This document shows positions 43,601 through 54,416 of a stretch of 64,000 nt of DNA, piece after piece (position 1 is the first letter of the stretch; every line of letters starts with the position of its first letter). Made by a program: the position numbers and the translations under genes. This DNA is from Halichondria panicea. Lineage: Eukaryota; Porifera; Demospongiae; Suberitida; Halichondriidae. The notes below the pieces were generated by a model. The model was not told the DNA's origin and searched no databases. It was given only the letters and a program-made list of their open reading frames with translations. The stretch is taken from contig NC_087387.1 of NCBI RefSeq assembly GCF_963675165.1, positions 1,612,501 to 1,676,500 of the forward strand, written 5' to 3'.

Positions 43601-46600
43601 GGGTCAGTAAACACACCTTAGTACAAGTGCACACATGGTCCTAAGAGTCTACCCAGAGGAGGTCCGACAGGCGCGGTGCAGCTCAAGTAATTAGCCTCTG
43701 ATTACTCTCAGTAAAAACATACGACGTGGGCGATGCGTGGGCAGATAATTAATGTTCAATCACAGGCTAATTGCCTGAGCTGCACCGCGCCTGTCGTACC
43801 TCCTCTAGAGTCTACCCATCCACCTACCACACGGGAGTATGGCCTCCCACAACGGGCACGCCCTCTCACGGGGTGTCTTAACAGCCTTGTATTTGGGCCT
43901 AAATTATCGGTTTAATGCTGTCAGTGTTCTTCTCTTTGCCCAGTGGTCTGATATCAATCATAATTTTGAGGAAAGCATGGAACCATCTTAGACTCACTCT
44001 CACTTTTCCCACAGAGGAGGAAGTCCCCGGTTATCAACTACCGTACAAGGAGGAGGCGGGGCCTAACCCCTCCCTCGAGCGACTCAAGGACATCGTAGTC
44101 ACTCGGAAACTTCGCCCATCTCTGCCTGCCATTTGGGGAAACCACGAGGTGAGCTGTGTTGCTGCAATGTCAGCTGTGTTTCTATAAACTGAAAATATCC
44201 CCTCATGCCCATGTACTATCTATAACTTAGAATACCCTTAGTTCAATGTACTGTCATAAGTAGCTTGTAGACCCCTCAGGGCGTTTGTACGTCCTTTGAT
44301 ACTTCAACAACAGTGTTCCTATCACTTGTAGTTCAGTAGTATTGTTTATGATACTGTGTTTTAATCCCAAAAGAGGTAAAAAGTCATTTTGTATCTTAGT
44401 GGTCAGACTAGTATATAGACTGCAAGTTAGCTACAGTCTAGCCTTAAAAAGGAATTGTTTTTACTTCTGGTAGCCTGGTAGCTAGAGTGCTATTGCTATG
44501 TGTGCTCAGAGCTAATTGCTTTGAAAGAGATGATGTCTACTAACATTAGTATCTACAATGGATCTCTCGAGTTTCCGCTATGGAAACCACTAGTGTCAAT
44601 CATAGCCGCGAAGAGATCACACTAGTGCATCAACATGTCTGTCTGTCTGTTTGTCTGTCATGGACCGGCACAATGATATAATTATTATTATTATATAATG
44701 TTACATAATAACTAGGAGCATGTTTGGGGCTAGCCTCCTTCACAGGCCTTGGAAGGGCGGCCTGGGATCGAGGCTAGTTTGGGGCTAGCCTCCTTCACAG
44801 GCCTTGGAAGGGTACAGAGGGAAATCGTATCTACATCAGACTACTCAGTCCACAATCATTTGATTTAATCAATATCAATATAAGATACCACGTTTAAATT
44901 AATTAGTTCATCACTGTGTACTACTATCTTCAACAAATACACAATTCACTCGCTTGCCTCAAACTAGCCTCGATCCCAGGCTGCCCTTCCAAGGCCTGTG
45001 AAGGAGGCTAGCCTCAAACTAGCCTCGATCCCAGGCCGCCCTTCCAAGGCCTGTGAAGGAGGCTAGCCCCAAACTAGCTTCGATCCCAGGCCGCCCTTCC
45101 AAGGCCTGTGAAGGAGGCTAGCCCCAAACTAGCCTCGATCCCAGGCCGCCTTCCAAGGCCCGTGAAGGAGGCTAGCCCCAAACTAGCCTCGATCCCAGGC
45201 CGCCTTCCAAGGCCCGTGAAGGAGGCTAGCCCCAAACATGCTCCTAGCTATCATATCCATCAGATGTTGTTGTTCAAGTGTATCTCAACGTACCATGCAC
45301 GTGGGTGACCATAGTCTTGTCTTTGATAGTGTACCTAGTACTACCTACTGTAATTGAGAGTTTGGAATCGTTACTTCCCCAAGTTCTAGTGGGTACGGAC
45401 CTAATTGATTGTGTCGTTACCTATGCAGTACTTGATTTACTCTGGTACATGTACCTATTGGTACTAGCTGTGTTTCTGTAAACTAAAAATACCACCTTAG
45501 GGCGTTCATTGTGTGTACGTGCTGATCCGTACGGTTAGTTTAACAACGGTGTTATCACTCGATCAGTATCACTTGTAGTTTAGAAAGCTAGTACAGTGTT
45601 TATGTATTGGAAGTTATAGGTTTCTCTTTAATTGTTGTGTATCCCAAGAGATAAAAAACCATATCTTAGTTCAGATCAGGTCAGGCTAGTCCACTACCAA
45701 GTTAGCTATATACAGTCCATTAGTTCTAGCCTTAAAAAAGAACAATAATTTATAATTATAGCTGCTCTTTTCACTGCTGGTAGCCTGATAGCTAGAGTCC
45801 TATTGCTAGTTAGTCTATATGTGTCCAAGAGTTGCTTTGAATGATGATGTCTGCTAACATGAGTCTCTACAATGGCTCTCTCGAGTTTCCGCTATGGAGA
45901 CCATTAGTGTCTTTTAACTTGTCTCTATTTGTCGGAGTGTTCTACAACTCTCTTTATGAACATTTCCGTGTTTGTGGCTTTACTAAAGAGTAAAATCAAT
46001 CATAAGCCATTGCTTGTCTTGTATGGATCTCTGTTGCTAGGGGTTTGTGTGGACAAGATTCTGATTTGCGTTGATCAAATTGTCAACTCTCCAAGTTATA
46101 TGCGTTATTGCGAATGCATGAACTTCACTCTTGTGACTCTGGCTATGCCGAGAATTTTCTTTATAGTGTACTTTATTGTCGTGGTCACTTGTCAGAGCGT
46201 ACTTCAGTTGTTGGTAATGAAAGGAAATCAAGAAGTGCAGAATAGCTACAAGAAAAGTGTGGGCTGTCTGTTGCTCTCGACTGTTGTAGCAGTTTTTTGG
46301 ACTGTTTTGTTCTCTGCCAGTAGCTTTCTCAGCGAGTTTCCACTGCATTGTCACTCGTTTTGCATCGATTCACCCGATAACAGTGCTTTTGTGAGCACCA
46401 CAGATTGGAGCTTATTCGTCGTTGTTGCCTTTATTGCCTTCACTCTACTACCTTGCGTCGTAGTCACTTTGTCGGTGTCAATTTGGGCGTTTTACATATT
46501 CAAGAAAAAGTTTATAGTCCGAAACAATCCCAAGGATGCTAGTTTTAGTCGACGCATTCTCCTGTTGCCCGTATTGATGGTATCGCTGCTGTTTTGCACT

Positions 46601-48318
46601 AGTCTGTTGAGCTATCTGGCTACTATAGTAACGGGTGAGATTTTGGAGAAGGATCATTTGGAACCATTTTTTGGAAACTTGGCAAATTTTATGTCTGATT
46701 TTGAGTATTTTGTGCTGGATTTGTTGCATGCCCTCTCCTGTCCTCTTGTCATTCTGTATCTTTATACTCGAGTTAAGTCAACTTGGAGGAGAATGCTGTC
46801 TTGTAAGAAAAGCGACACAATTAACAGTACTCCCGATCATTTCCACAAGAGTGACTTGTCACACACTGGAGAGTTGACCCCCACGAACTCTGTTAGCTTG
46901 TAACTATATAGAAATGACTACAATGTGCTGTGTGTACATTCTTGTGACAGTTTGTTTGTATCATGTGATATGTTTATTGTGGTACTTGTCTTTGATGGTG
47001 TTACTGTGTGTACATCAAGTTCTAGTGGGTAGGATCTAATTGATTGTCTGTCTTCCCAGTACTTGTCCTTTACCAGTACATGTACTTGTCTTTTACCAGT
47101 ACATGATGTATTATTCTTCAACTCTGGTACATGTACCTACTATTACTATATGTAATATGTTCGTGAGCTATTTCCCTGTCCTAACCCCCTCACTCACACA
47201 CACACACACACCCATCCACCACACACCTACACACACACACACACACATACACATATACACACACACACACACAGACGCTCAACTCCCTGCAAGAGACTCT
47301 GTACGAGTGTTGGGATGACGACGCCGAGGCCCGACTGTCAGCTGCCAATGTTTCGTTACGTATGAAACAACTCATTGCGACAAACATAAACGATATTGCT
47401 CGTCAAGATAGCACCCAGACAACAGCTGTGCCAACAACCTCTATAATACCAGCTGAGGCTGTGGCTATGAACAGACCAACAGAGCATTCCCAATCCAGCC
47501 CACCCCCATACTACAGTCCAACTGATCCTATTCCATTCCAACAACAATCTGATATTTCTAGGCAAGAAAGTACTTCTGCCATTACTACACTACAATCTGA
47601 TACCGTGGAAACCGACGAGCAGGCAGAACATTCTCAATCTGGACCTCCTCCTTATTATGGACCAACAGCTGAAGACTATCTTTTATTCCAGCAAACCACA
47701 TTCCCGTTCAATCGAGGTCCCATTCGGGCCCAACAGAGGCACCAAGTTTCGATGCCGCATATATGCAGTGACACTGAACATTCTCGAACCCCCCGAGGGC
47801 ATATGGCTGCCCGCTGCACACACAGCCTGAGGAGCAGCTACCACTACGAGCAAGAAATGAGACAGCTGAACAATTTCAATAAGAGTGAGTCACTCTCGTT
47901 AAGGAACATGGCAACTGCTCAAGAATCTGTTGGCGAGATGGAGGAGGAGATTAGAGAGCTGAGTCAATCACCCTTAGGCACTACGTTGGAGGAAAGAATA
48001 GACGACATGATGAGTGAGGCAGCGACTCGCGAGGATGACAATATGGCATCACCAGATAGACAGCAGCTCGATATTTCCGATTTTACCCTAAACTTGAATT
48101 CTGATTCCGGTATTCTCAATGCACATTCTGACCTGTCCCATTCTGATACCACTGGCCTTGTCCCTGCGGAGTCTGATACGGACGCTCTTACAAGTTCCGT
48201 GGATAGCGGAGTGCTGTCAATCGATCAAGACAAGATGGTGGAAGGAGCTACAAACTTTAGATGTCTTCCTCATACTGAGAACAATGAAAACAGTGCGTCC
48301 ACTGTCACTAGTGTGTAG
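40684..48318 (+). CDS. TGF-beta superfamily type II receptor kinase, complete copy (unit 2)
   Basis: Seven exons in phase: 40684-40741, 40826-41260, 41741-42332, 43108-43219, 43461-43602, 44015-44148, 47275-48318, giving 838 residues. Start [10 protein letters not shown] (a second in-frame ATG is at 40,699) followed by a signal-like stretch ([13 protein letters not shown]) split over exons 1 and 2. The ectodomain has ten cysteines and at least four N-glycosylation sequons, the compact three-finger type of this family, but no clear CCx(4-5)CN box at its end. One transmembrane helix, no GS box, then a kinase with all catalytic residues ([28 protein letters not shown]). A tail of about 320 residues carries two PPPY motifs (47,500-47,511 and 47,644-47,655) and Ser-rich acidic stretches. 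Type II receptors phosphorylate type I partners that activate Smads. The sixth intron contains the 7TM gene. It lacks a 12-bp juxtamembrane segment present in unit 1. Confidence 0.94.
41346..41414. repeat. Short hairpin element in receptor intron
   Basis: TTGGGCCAACAGC and GCTGTTGGTCTGCCCAA are near-perfect inverted repeats 70 bases apart. Not visible in unit 1 because that part lies left of the window. Confidence 0.6.
43654..43807. mobile_element. CAGAGGAGGT-type MITE (unit 2)
   Basis: Counterpart of 1936-2078, with a small insertion (GATGCGTGGGC) in the middle. The 9-bp duplication GAGTCTACC is at 43,645-43,653 and 43,808-43,816. Confidence 0.88.
44530..44625 (+). pseudogene. Truncated duplicate of the nested 7TM gene start (unit 2)
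   Basis: Same 31-codon relic as at 2813 in unit 1 ([15 protein letters not shown]), stopping at TAG. Its presence in both units shows that the local duplication is older than the segmental one. Confidence 0.75.
44713..45240. repeat. Expanded 55-bp array (unit 2)
   Basis: Two inverted partial copies at 44,720-44,815 and five direct copies at about 44,965-45,238 of the unit TAGCCTCGATCCCAGGCCGC ... GGCTAGCCCCAAAC. Unit 1 has one and two respectively. The inverted blocks could pair. Confidence 0.9.
45841..46903 (+). pseudogene. Nested orphan 7TM gene with 7-bp deletion (unit 2)
   Basis: Identical in layout to 3904-4971, inside receptor intron 44149-47274. A 7-bp deletion after GTCGGAGTGTT (about 45,941) shifts the frame within TM1, so translation from the normal ATG ends soon afterwards. 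The remaining frame is fully open to 46,903 and could be entered only from a downstream ATG (45,956, [10 protein letters not shown]), which would lose the glycosylated N-terminus and half of TM1. The rest is essentially identical to unit 1, so the damage is recent. Confidence 0.8.
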
Positions 48319-48524
48319 TAAGAAACTAAAATAAGTTCACCTTTTTAAAATTTCACATCAATCATTTAATCATCACTCAACAACTATTTTTGTATGGCTG
48401 TGCGTAATGTTTGCATATACATGTATGTACATGTTTGACAGAATTAATCGAACAAAAATGATAAGTAAAATAATAGCACGCAGGTAAAGGACGTACAGAT
48501 AATAATTAGATAATTATACTCTCT

Positions 48525-48530
48525 AATAAA
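48525..48530 (+). promoter_or_regulatory. Polyadenylation signal of receptor gene (unit 2)
   Basis: AATAAA 207 bases after the stop, same position as in unit 1. Confidence 0.55.
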
Positions 48531-48571
48531 GGTTTAATTTTAATTGTTGCTATATACTATATTCATGGTTG

Positions 48572-48721
48572 CTAGTCATGATGTTCCTTGTACCACCCAG
48601 CAGCCATGTCCTTGATGGCACCCTCTTTCGGAAGGTTGGCTTTTTCTCGTGCCTTCAAAAACTCGTCCATCACATAGTTGGAGGGCATGTCTGGTATGTC
48701 GGGAAGATCGTCGGTAGTGGC
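48572..48721 (-). CDS. Candidate terminal exon of an unidentified minus-strand gene (unit 2)
   Basis: Same 49-codon exon with CAG acceptor and TAG stop as at 6640-6789 in unit 1, with no change in the peptide. No upstream exon identified. Unrecognised. Confidence 0.48.
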   Translation of the reverse strand, partial: ATTDDLPDIPDMPSNYVMDEFLKAREKANLPKEGAIKDMAAGWYKEHHD

Positions 48722-49027
48722 CTGCACATGTGTACAAAATGTATAGTATAACGTACCATTTCACTGTATTACGTACTACATGTACTAAGCGATTCTGTGT
48801 CCTTGAATTTTCCCAGTATCTCCTCCAAAGCTATATATTAGACAACTTTATTTTTTGTTTTCTAGTCCTTTGGTTATAGTTGCTATACCGACACACCACA
48901 CCCACTAGCCTCCTACACCATGGTGCTCAGCCCTCCAGTGAGGGACGGTCCTTTGAGACTGTCACTATTTCCTTCATCACTGAGTCGTAGGGGGAATCAC
49001 CAGGTGAGTTCAATTGTATTGCAGGAC

Positions 49028-49162
49028 CAGAGGAGGTCCGACATGCGTGCACGAATCACTACAAGTTCAGTGCATTGTGGCCAGGCATTATCACGTGACA
49101 CCGCAATGACATCAATGCACTGAACTTGTAGTGATTCGTGCACGCATGTCGGACCTCTTCTG
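49028..49162. mobile_element. CAGAGGAGGT-type MITE, intact (unit 2)
   Basis: 135-bp near-perfect hairpin flanked by exact 9-bp duplications TTGCAGGAC at 49,019-49,027 and 49,163-49,171. It is the clearest member of the family and fixes the duplication length at nine. Confidence 0.92.
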
Positions 49163-50027
49163 TTGCAGGACTACTGAATATTGTCCCATCCATCCATACA
49201 CTTATAAGCATTGAGAACTATACGTACACGCATGCATGTAATTATCTGCTGAATTTTGTCTATCTAATGCTTGCAGCCAATACAATCACTGTCAGTGACG
49301 TGTGTATGTACGTGTATTTTGCACTGTGAACAACAACAACTGTGTACGTACACACAATGCACGTGTATCTGATTGTGCAAAAGAACAATTGAATTTTAGC
49401 TTAAAATGGCTGACTGCCAAAAAATTGTTTCAGTGCTCAATTGCCGTATTAACAATTGATCCTTTCCACAGTTTGGTGAATGTGAGTGGTGGGCTGGTGG
49501 TTGCCACGGGTTACGGGATGCTACACAGAGTCAGCTGGGACAGGAGGTTCGATGGCTCCCTCCAGATCAACCTCAGTCTAGTGCCCTTCACCACAGACCT
49601 TCTGCCAGAGACCAGAGGTAGGTGGGCCATTGCCGGGTTGAATTGAGCAACAGTGTACTGCTTACATTGCATGTACTATGGTACATGCAGTAGTACATAC
49701 ATTTAGTAAGTGTATCGTTAGAGGGCTATTAACTGTAGGTGTGCTGGTTACCGTGTAGCAAGTTGCAGTAGCCCACAGTACTGTAGGAGGAGGGGGGGGG
49801 GGGGGGGGATCTTTCCGGTATAGGCCTATTAACTGTAGGTGTGCTGGTTACCGTGTAGCAAGTTGCAGTAGCAAGTTGCAGTAGCCTTAATGTTTCTTGT
49901 TGGTAGTGTCTTAATAACCAATTTTAACAGTATTGTATGTTACTGACCAACAACTTTTGGAAGCATCTTCGAAGAGACTCAGATTCTCAGATTTGCTCTG
50001 ATTCTTTGTCTAGTTTGGTATAAATTA

Positions 50028-50835
50028 TTATGCCTCGAGGCGTAGCCGCACGAGGGATACGGTAAAGCTGACTGTGTGTGTGTCTGTCTGTGTGTGTGTG
50101 TGTGTATTCCAGCTATAACTGCTCAACGGTTGCAATGTAACGAAAACTAACAGCTTCTATAGGCTTCTAGCCACGTTCTCTTGGATTTTGATTCGTGGAT
50201 TAGCAAACTAAAGCTTCTTTCTCGAGTTATGGCTAGTTTGACTCACATTGAAGGCTGTTGCAGTCTCTTCAGAATCTTTCATAGCATCATCTGTCCGCAC
50301 AAACTTTCTATTCAACATATGAGTTAGCCTTGCACTAAAGCGCTAGCTTTTTGTTAGCTACAATACTCAGAAAATATCTTTTAAAACAGCTCGCTAGCAG
50401 TAGCCATTTGTGAAATTGATCTCTTTGGACACACCCTTTAATTATTCCTGTGGATGTAATGCGCATGCGCGCTCATTCCCCAAAAATAATATCCCAAGAT
50501 CCTCCTGGCAGAATCATCTTTGTCTTGAGGGCCTGGTATATAAGCCACAAAACACTACCATATAACAATATAGATAACAATATGCATGTACACAGGTCTT
50601 TTCTTCTTAGATATTATATACACTGAACTACAGATCCTGGAAGAATCAATTTTCTTCTTTCTTGAGATCCTGGTAAGCCACATAATACAACAATAGATGC
50701 ATGAAAATAAGTCTTTTCTTCTCAGTGACTTTATATAGATAAGCTAACTTTAATACTAATATAACACTCTAATACTTTTAAGCGAAAGCAAAAACATGGC
50801 GAGAGGCATTAGCACAGCGCCAGCTTGAACACTAG
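50028..50835. mobile_element. Helitron-like element, full length, 808 bp (unit 2 only)
   Basis: Unit 1 reads AAATTATTTAGAG without it. The element begins TTATGCCTCGAGGCGTAGCC and ends AGCTTGAACACTAG, inserted between A and T with no target duplication. A short stem (TGGCG/CGCCA) lies about 15 bases before the 3' end and a GCCTCGAGGC palindrome at the 5' end. Non-autonomous; includes a TG microsatellite. Confidence 0.85.
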
Positions 50836-51066
50836 TTTAGAGTATTGTTAGTTTTAAGGTAAGTAGTATATATAAGGTTAGATTTGTGAGAAAGTTCTTT
50901 TAAGCCGTACAGTATAATTATTGATGTGCAGTAGTAACTAGTAACTCCAATAGAAGTTACCAGGAGTGCACACTGTATTCATATCGTTTGCAGAGGAGGA
51001 TGATCAAAGGTTTTAGTAAATAATCTGCTATCCGTAATTTATCAATCATCTAACTTTCCTTTGGTA
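50836..51066. repeat. Dispersed repeat copy (unit 2)
   Basis: Counterpart of 9011-9270; starts TTTAGAGTATTGTTAG immediately after the Helitron-like insertion. Confidence 0.85.
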
Positions 51067-51697
51067 TCTCTATCCACGTGGTTCGTTTGCAGTATCAAAA
51101 CATGGTCAGTATAATACACAAAGACCATTTCTACCCAGAGTCAGAGCTGTTCCTAACAGAGTTAGCATGCTCAGGACATTCAGCCACTCTGCTGGAGGTG
51201 AGCTGGCTGAATACATAAATTGGAGATACCAAAGGAAGAGTAGATGTGCTTGAAGTGCAATTTTAAGTCTTTGTTCTCTAGTTATGGCTAATTTTACTTA
51301 CAGTGAATGCTGTTGCAGTGTCTTCAGAATCTTTCGTAGCATCATCTGACAGTTCACGCAAAGTTTCTATTCGAGTTAGCCTTGCACTAAAGTGCTAGCT
51401 TTCTGTTAGCTACAAGAGTCAGAAAAGAGTTGCAAAACTGTACCGTACTGTTAGAATGCAGTAGCCATTGCGAACTTTAACCTAGGCTATTAGACACACC
51501 CCTTTTTCTGCGAACGTTCACCTAACCGTTATAAAAGCGAAAACTTGGCCTGGGATCGAGGCTAGGTCATAATTATGAGTAAGCACTGTGCAAGATCTAG
51601 TCAGCATCCAGAGCATGAGGCTACAAGCATAGATACCATAAATCACTATCTACACTGCAAGTTATAAGTGGGGGCGGCCCCATATCGCTGGAGGGGC

Positions 51698-51930
51698 CTA
51701 GCCTCGAGACCAGGCCATTCATTGTCTGAAAGAATGCCTGGTCAAGTTCCACGTTTAGCTGAGTCAGTGAGTGGTTAGGCTTGAGTAGTTGTGAACATGA
51801 TTGTGAACTGCAAACACAACAATACTATCTAGCTGTAGTATCATAATGAGGTGAGTATGGTTGTTGCGGGCAATTATCACATTCCTGGACCAGTTTTACA
51901 TTGGAACTTGCCTGGTCTCGAGGCTAGGAG
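51698..51930. repeat. Fold-back element, unit 2 copy
   Basis: Counterpart of 9890-10125 with the same CCTAGCCTCGAGACCAGGCC inverted ends. Confidence 0.7.
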
Positions 51931-52493
51931 GGGCCTCAAAGCAGAGGAGGCATGACACACATCTCGTGATCTCTCTTTTAATTGCATTCCAATCTTTTTG
52001 ACATCAGTTTTCAATGTAGTGTATTCCTCATAATAACTCTGTTATTCTGTGACTGAGGTTTTTCAAAGTCAAAGATAGACCCAGATCAAACTGTTTCCAT
52101 TGCTGAACCACAATGAACCCTTATTCAGATATGCTTGCTACAATGTTGAGAGCACTGCACCCTTCATAAATATATTGACGAGTTCTAGCCAGGACTCAGC
52201 TGGAGAAACACTATAATTATAGCTAGCCTTGAGAAACACATAGAGCTAGCTAGACAGTCAGTTACAAACTTTCTACAAGCCTAGCTAGGTCGCGGTAAAC
52301 TGCCAGCTAAGCAAACGTCATCGCAATAGAATTCAATTATGTACCTCCAAGTGCTAGTGAAATAGGTCTGTGGGTTTCCTGGCATTGAAACGTGAGTTCA
52401 AAAATTTCTGCTGAGGGTTCTGGAGCCAAATAGCAAAAATTTGCAGCAAACATATCTTGCTATAATTCTGGTACTATAATTATATGAAGTGAA

Positions 52494-52562
52494 GCAGCAT
52501 TTGCAAACCAGGAGTGGAGAGATGCAGTGGTGTTAATTGTTTCTGGCTATTTTTGTTTGCAG
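52494..52562 (+). pseudogene. Decayed duplicate of gene B first exon (unit 2)
   Basis: Counterpart of 10,688-10,757: recognisable ATGCAG followed by an early TAA. In this unit two transposons now separate it from gene B. Confidence 0.62.
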
Positions 52563-52702
52563 TCCACTAGTTGTAGCCCTGCATCAAATATAATTATAAA
52601 GGCATTGTATACACACATTATTGTGTGGATGGAGAAGTTGTATAGTAAGTTTCAATGTCTGTTTCCGAATAGGTCTACATATATATATTCACAGCCTTGT
52701 CT

Positions 52703-53465
52703 TAGCCTCGTTCCCAGGCCTTACTTTTTCTTGCTGTTGTCACTGTTCATCCATAAACATAAGAAAGACATAGTGAGGCAGCAAAGAAAGAAATGGGCGT
52801 ACAGTTAAGAAAACGTAAGGCCTGGTTTGGGAAATCGCGTGATCCACAAGGATTTTTATGAACGTGGGCGATATGTAGCCCACAATCGTGACGTAAGGTA
52901 TTCTCCCACGCATTCCGAGTAAGACTGTACTGTACTGCACTGAGACAACCACCAAGCTGTGCTGCAAGTCAGATCAGAGAACCAGCGTGGCCAGCTCTGG
53001 TGGCAGTAGCTACCTGCTATATGATAATGATGACTAAGCTATTCTACTATAGCATGTAGAAAGACACAAGAAAAGGTAATAGTGATAGAATCTAAACACA
53101 CAATCTAGACTAGTAGATCATCTAGCTAAGCCTAAGGTATAGCTAGCTATAGTGCTTGCAAACTTCCAGTTCCAAGTCCATGTCCAGCTTGCTGCAGGCA
53201 AAGTTTTACTAGTCGTAGACCTCTGTGTGGGCAGTCCAACATCTCTAGCTCAGTATGCCCACGCTCATTTTCACCCTTCTACCACCCTTCTACCCTCACG
53301 CGACTTCCCGATACAGGCTCTCCTTTTTCCTAACTTTACGTCTATTTCTTTCTTTATTCCTCCAATTAATACCGTATTTTATCTCATTGAACGAATAATA
53401 CAGTATTTTATCTTATTGAACGATTGTGATAAAGAACAGAAAAAGGAGAGCCTGTGTAGAGGCTA
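52703..53465. mobile_element. 763-bp element with 9-bp target duplication (unit 2 only)
   Basis: Ends TAGCCTCGTTCCCAGGC and GCCTGTGTAGAGGCTA are imperfect inverted repeats. The 9-bp sequence GCCTTGTCT flanks it at 52,694-52,702 and 53,466-53,474; unit 1 has it once. Interior arms (GGAAATCGCGTG / CACGCGACTTCCC, GAGCCTGT / ACAGGCTC) pair as well. No transposase frame. The terminus links the widespread TAGCCTCG repeats to a mobile element. Confidence 0.88.
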
Positions 53466-53499
53466 GCCTTGTCTCCCACACACAGTAGTTCAATGGTAA

Positions 53500-54320
53500 T
53501 TATGCCTCGAGGCGTAGCCGCACGAGGGATACGGTAAAGCTGACTGTGTTGTGTGTGTCTGTGTGTGTGTGTATTCCAGCAGTAACTGCTCAACGGTTGC
53601 AATGCGACGAAAACTAACAGCTTCTATAGGCTCTAGCCACGTTCTCTTGGATTTTGATTCGTGGATTAGCAAACTAAAGCTTCTTTCTCTAGTTATGGCT
53701 AGTTTGACTCACATTAAAGGCTGTTGCAGTCTCTTCAGAATCTTTCATAGCATCATCTGCTCGCACAAACTTTCTATTCAACATATGAGTTAGCCTTGAA
53801 CTAAAGCGCTAGCTTTTTGTTAGCTACAAGACTCAGAAAATATCTGTTAAAACAGCTAGCTAGCAGTAGCCATTTGTGAAAATTGATCTCTTTGGACACA
53901 CCCTTTAATTATTGCTGTGGATGTAATGCGCATGCGCGCTCATTCCCCATGTGTGAGAAAATAATATCCAAGATCCAGATCCAGATCCTCCTGGCAGAAT
54001 CATCTTTGTCTTGAGGACTAGGGCCTGGTAAGCCATAAAACACTACCATATAACAATATTAATATAGATAACAATATGCATGTACAGGTCTTTTCTTCTT
54101 AGATATTATATACACTGAACTACAGATCCTGGAAGAATCAATTATCTTCTTTCTTGAGGTCCTGGTAAGCCACATAATACAACAATAGATGCATGTAAAT
54201 AAGTGTTTTCTTCTCAGTGACTTTATATAGATAAGCTAACTTTAGATAACATTCTAATACTTTTGAGCGAAAGCAAAAACATGGCGAGAGGCATTAGCAC
54301 AGCGCCAGCTTGAACACTAG
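53500..54320. mobile_element. Helitron-like element, full length, 821 bp (unit 2 only)
   Basis: Same ends as 50,028-50,835 (TTATGCCTCGAGG ... GAACACTAG), again between A and T without duplication: unit 1 reads GGTAATGAATCTAG. Lies 96 bases upstream of the gene B initiation codon, so it has replaced or separated the upstream promoter sequence of that copy. Confidence 0.85.
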
Positions 54321-54416
54321 TGAATCTAGTTTTTATAGCAAACATGTGATCCTGTGACTGCAATTAGGTAGTGCAAAGATACTGTAAAGCAGTATTTGTA
54401 TAGCAGGAGTGAAAAG

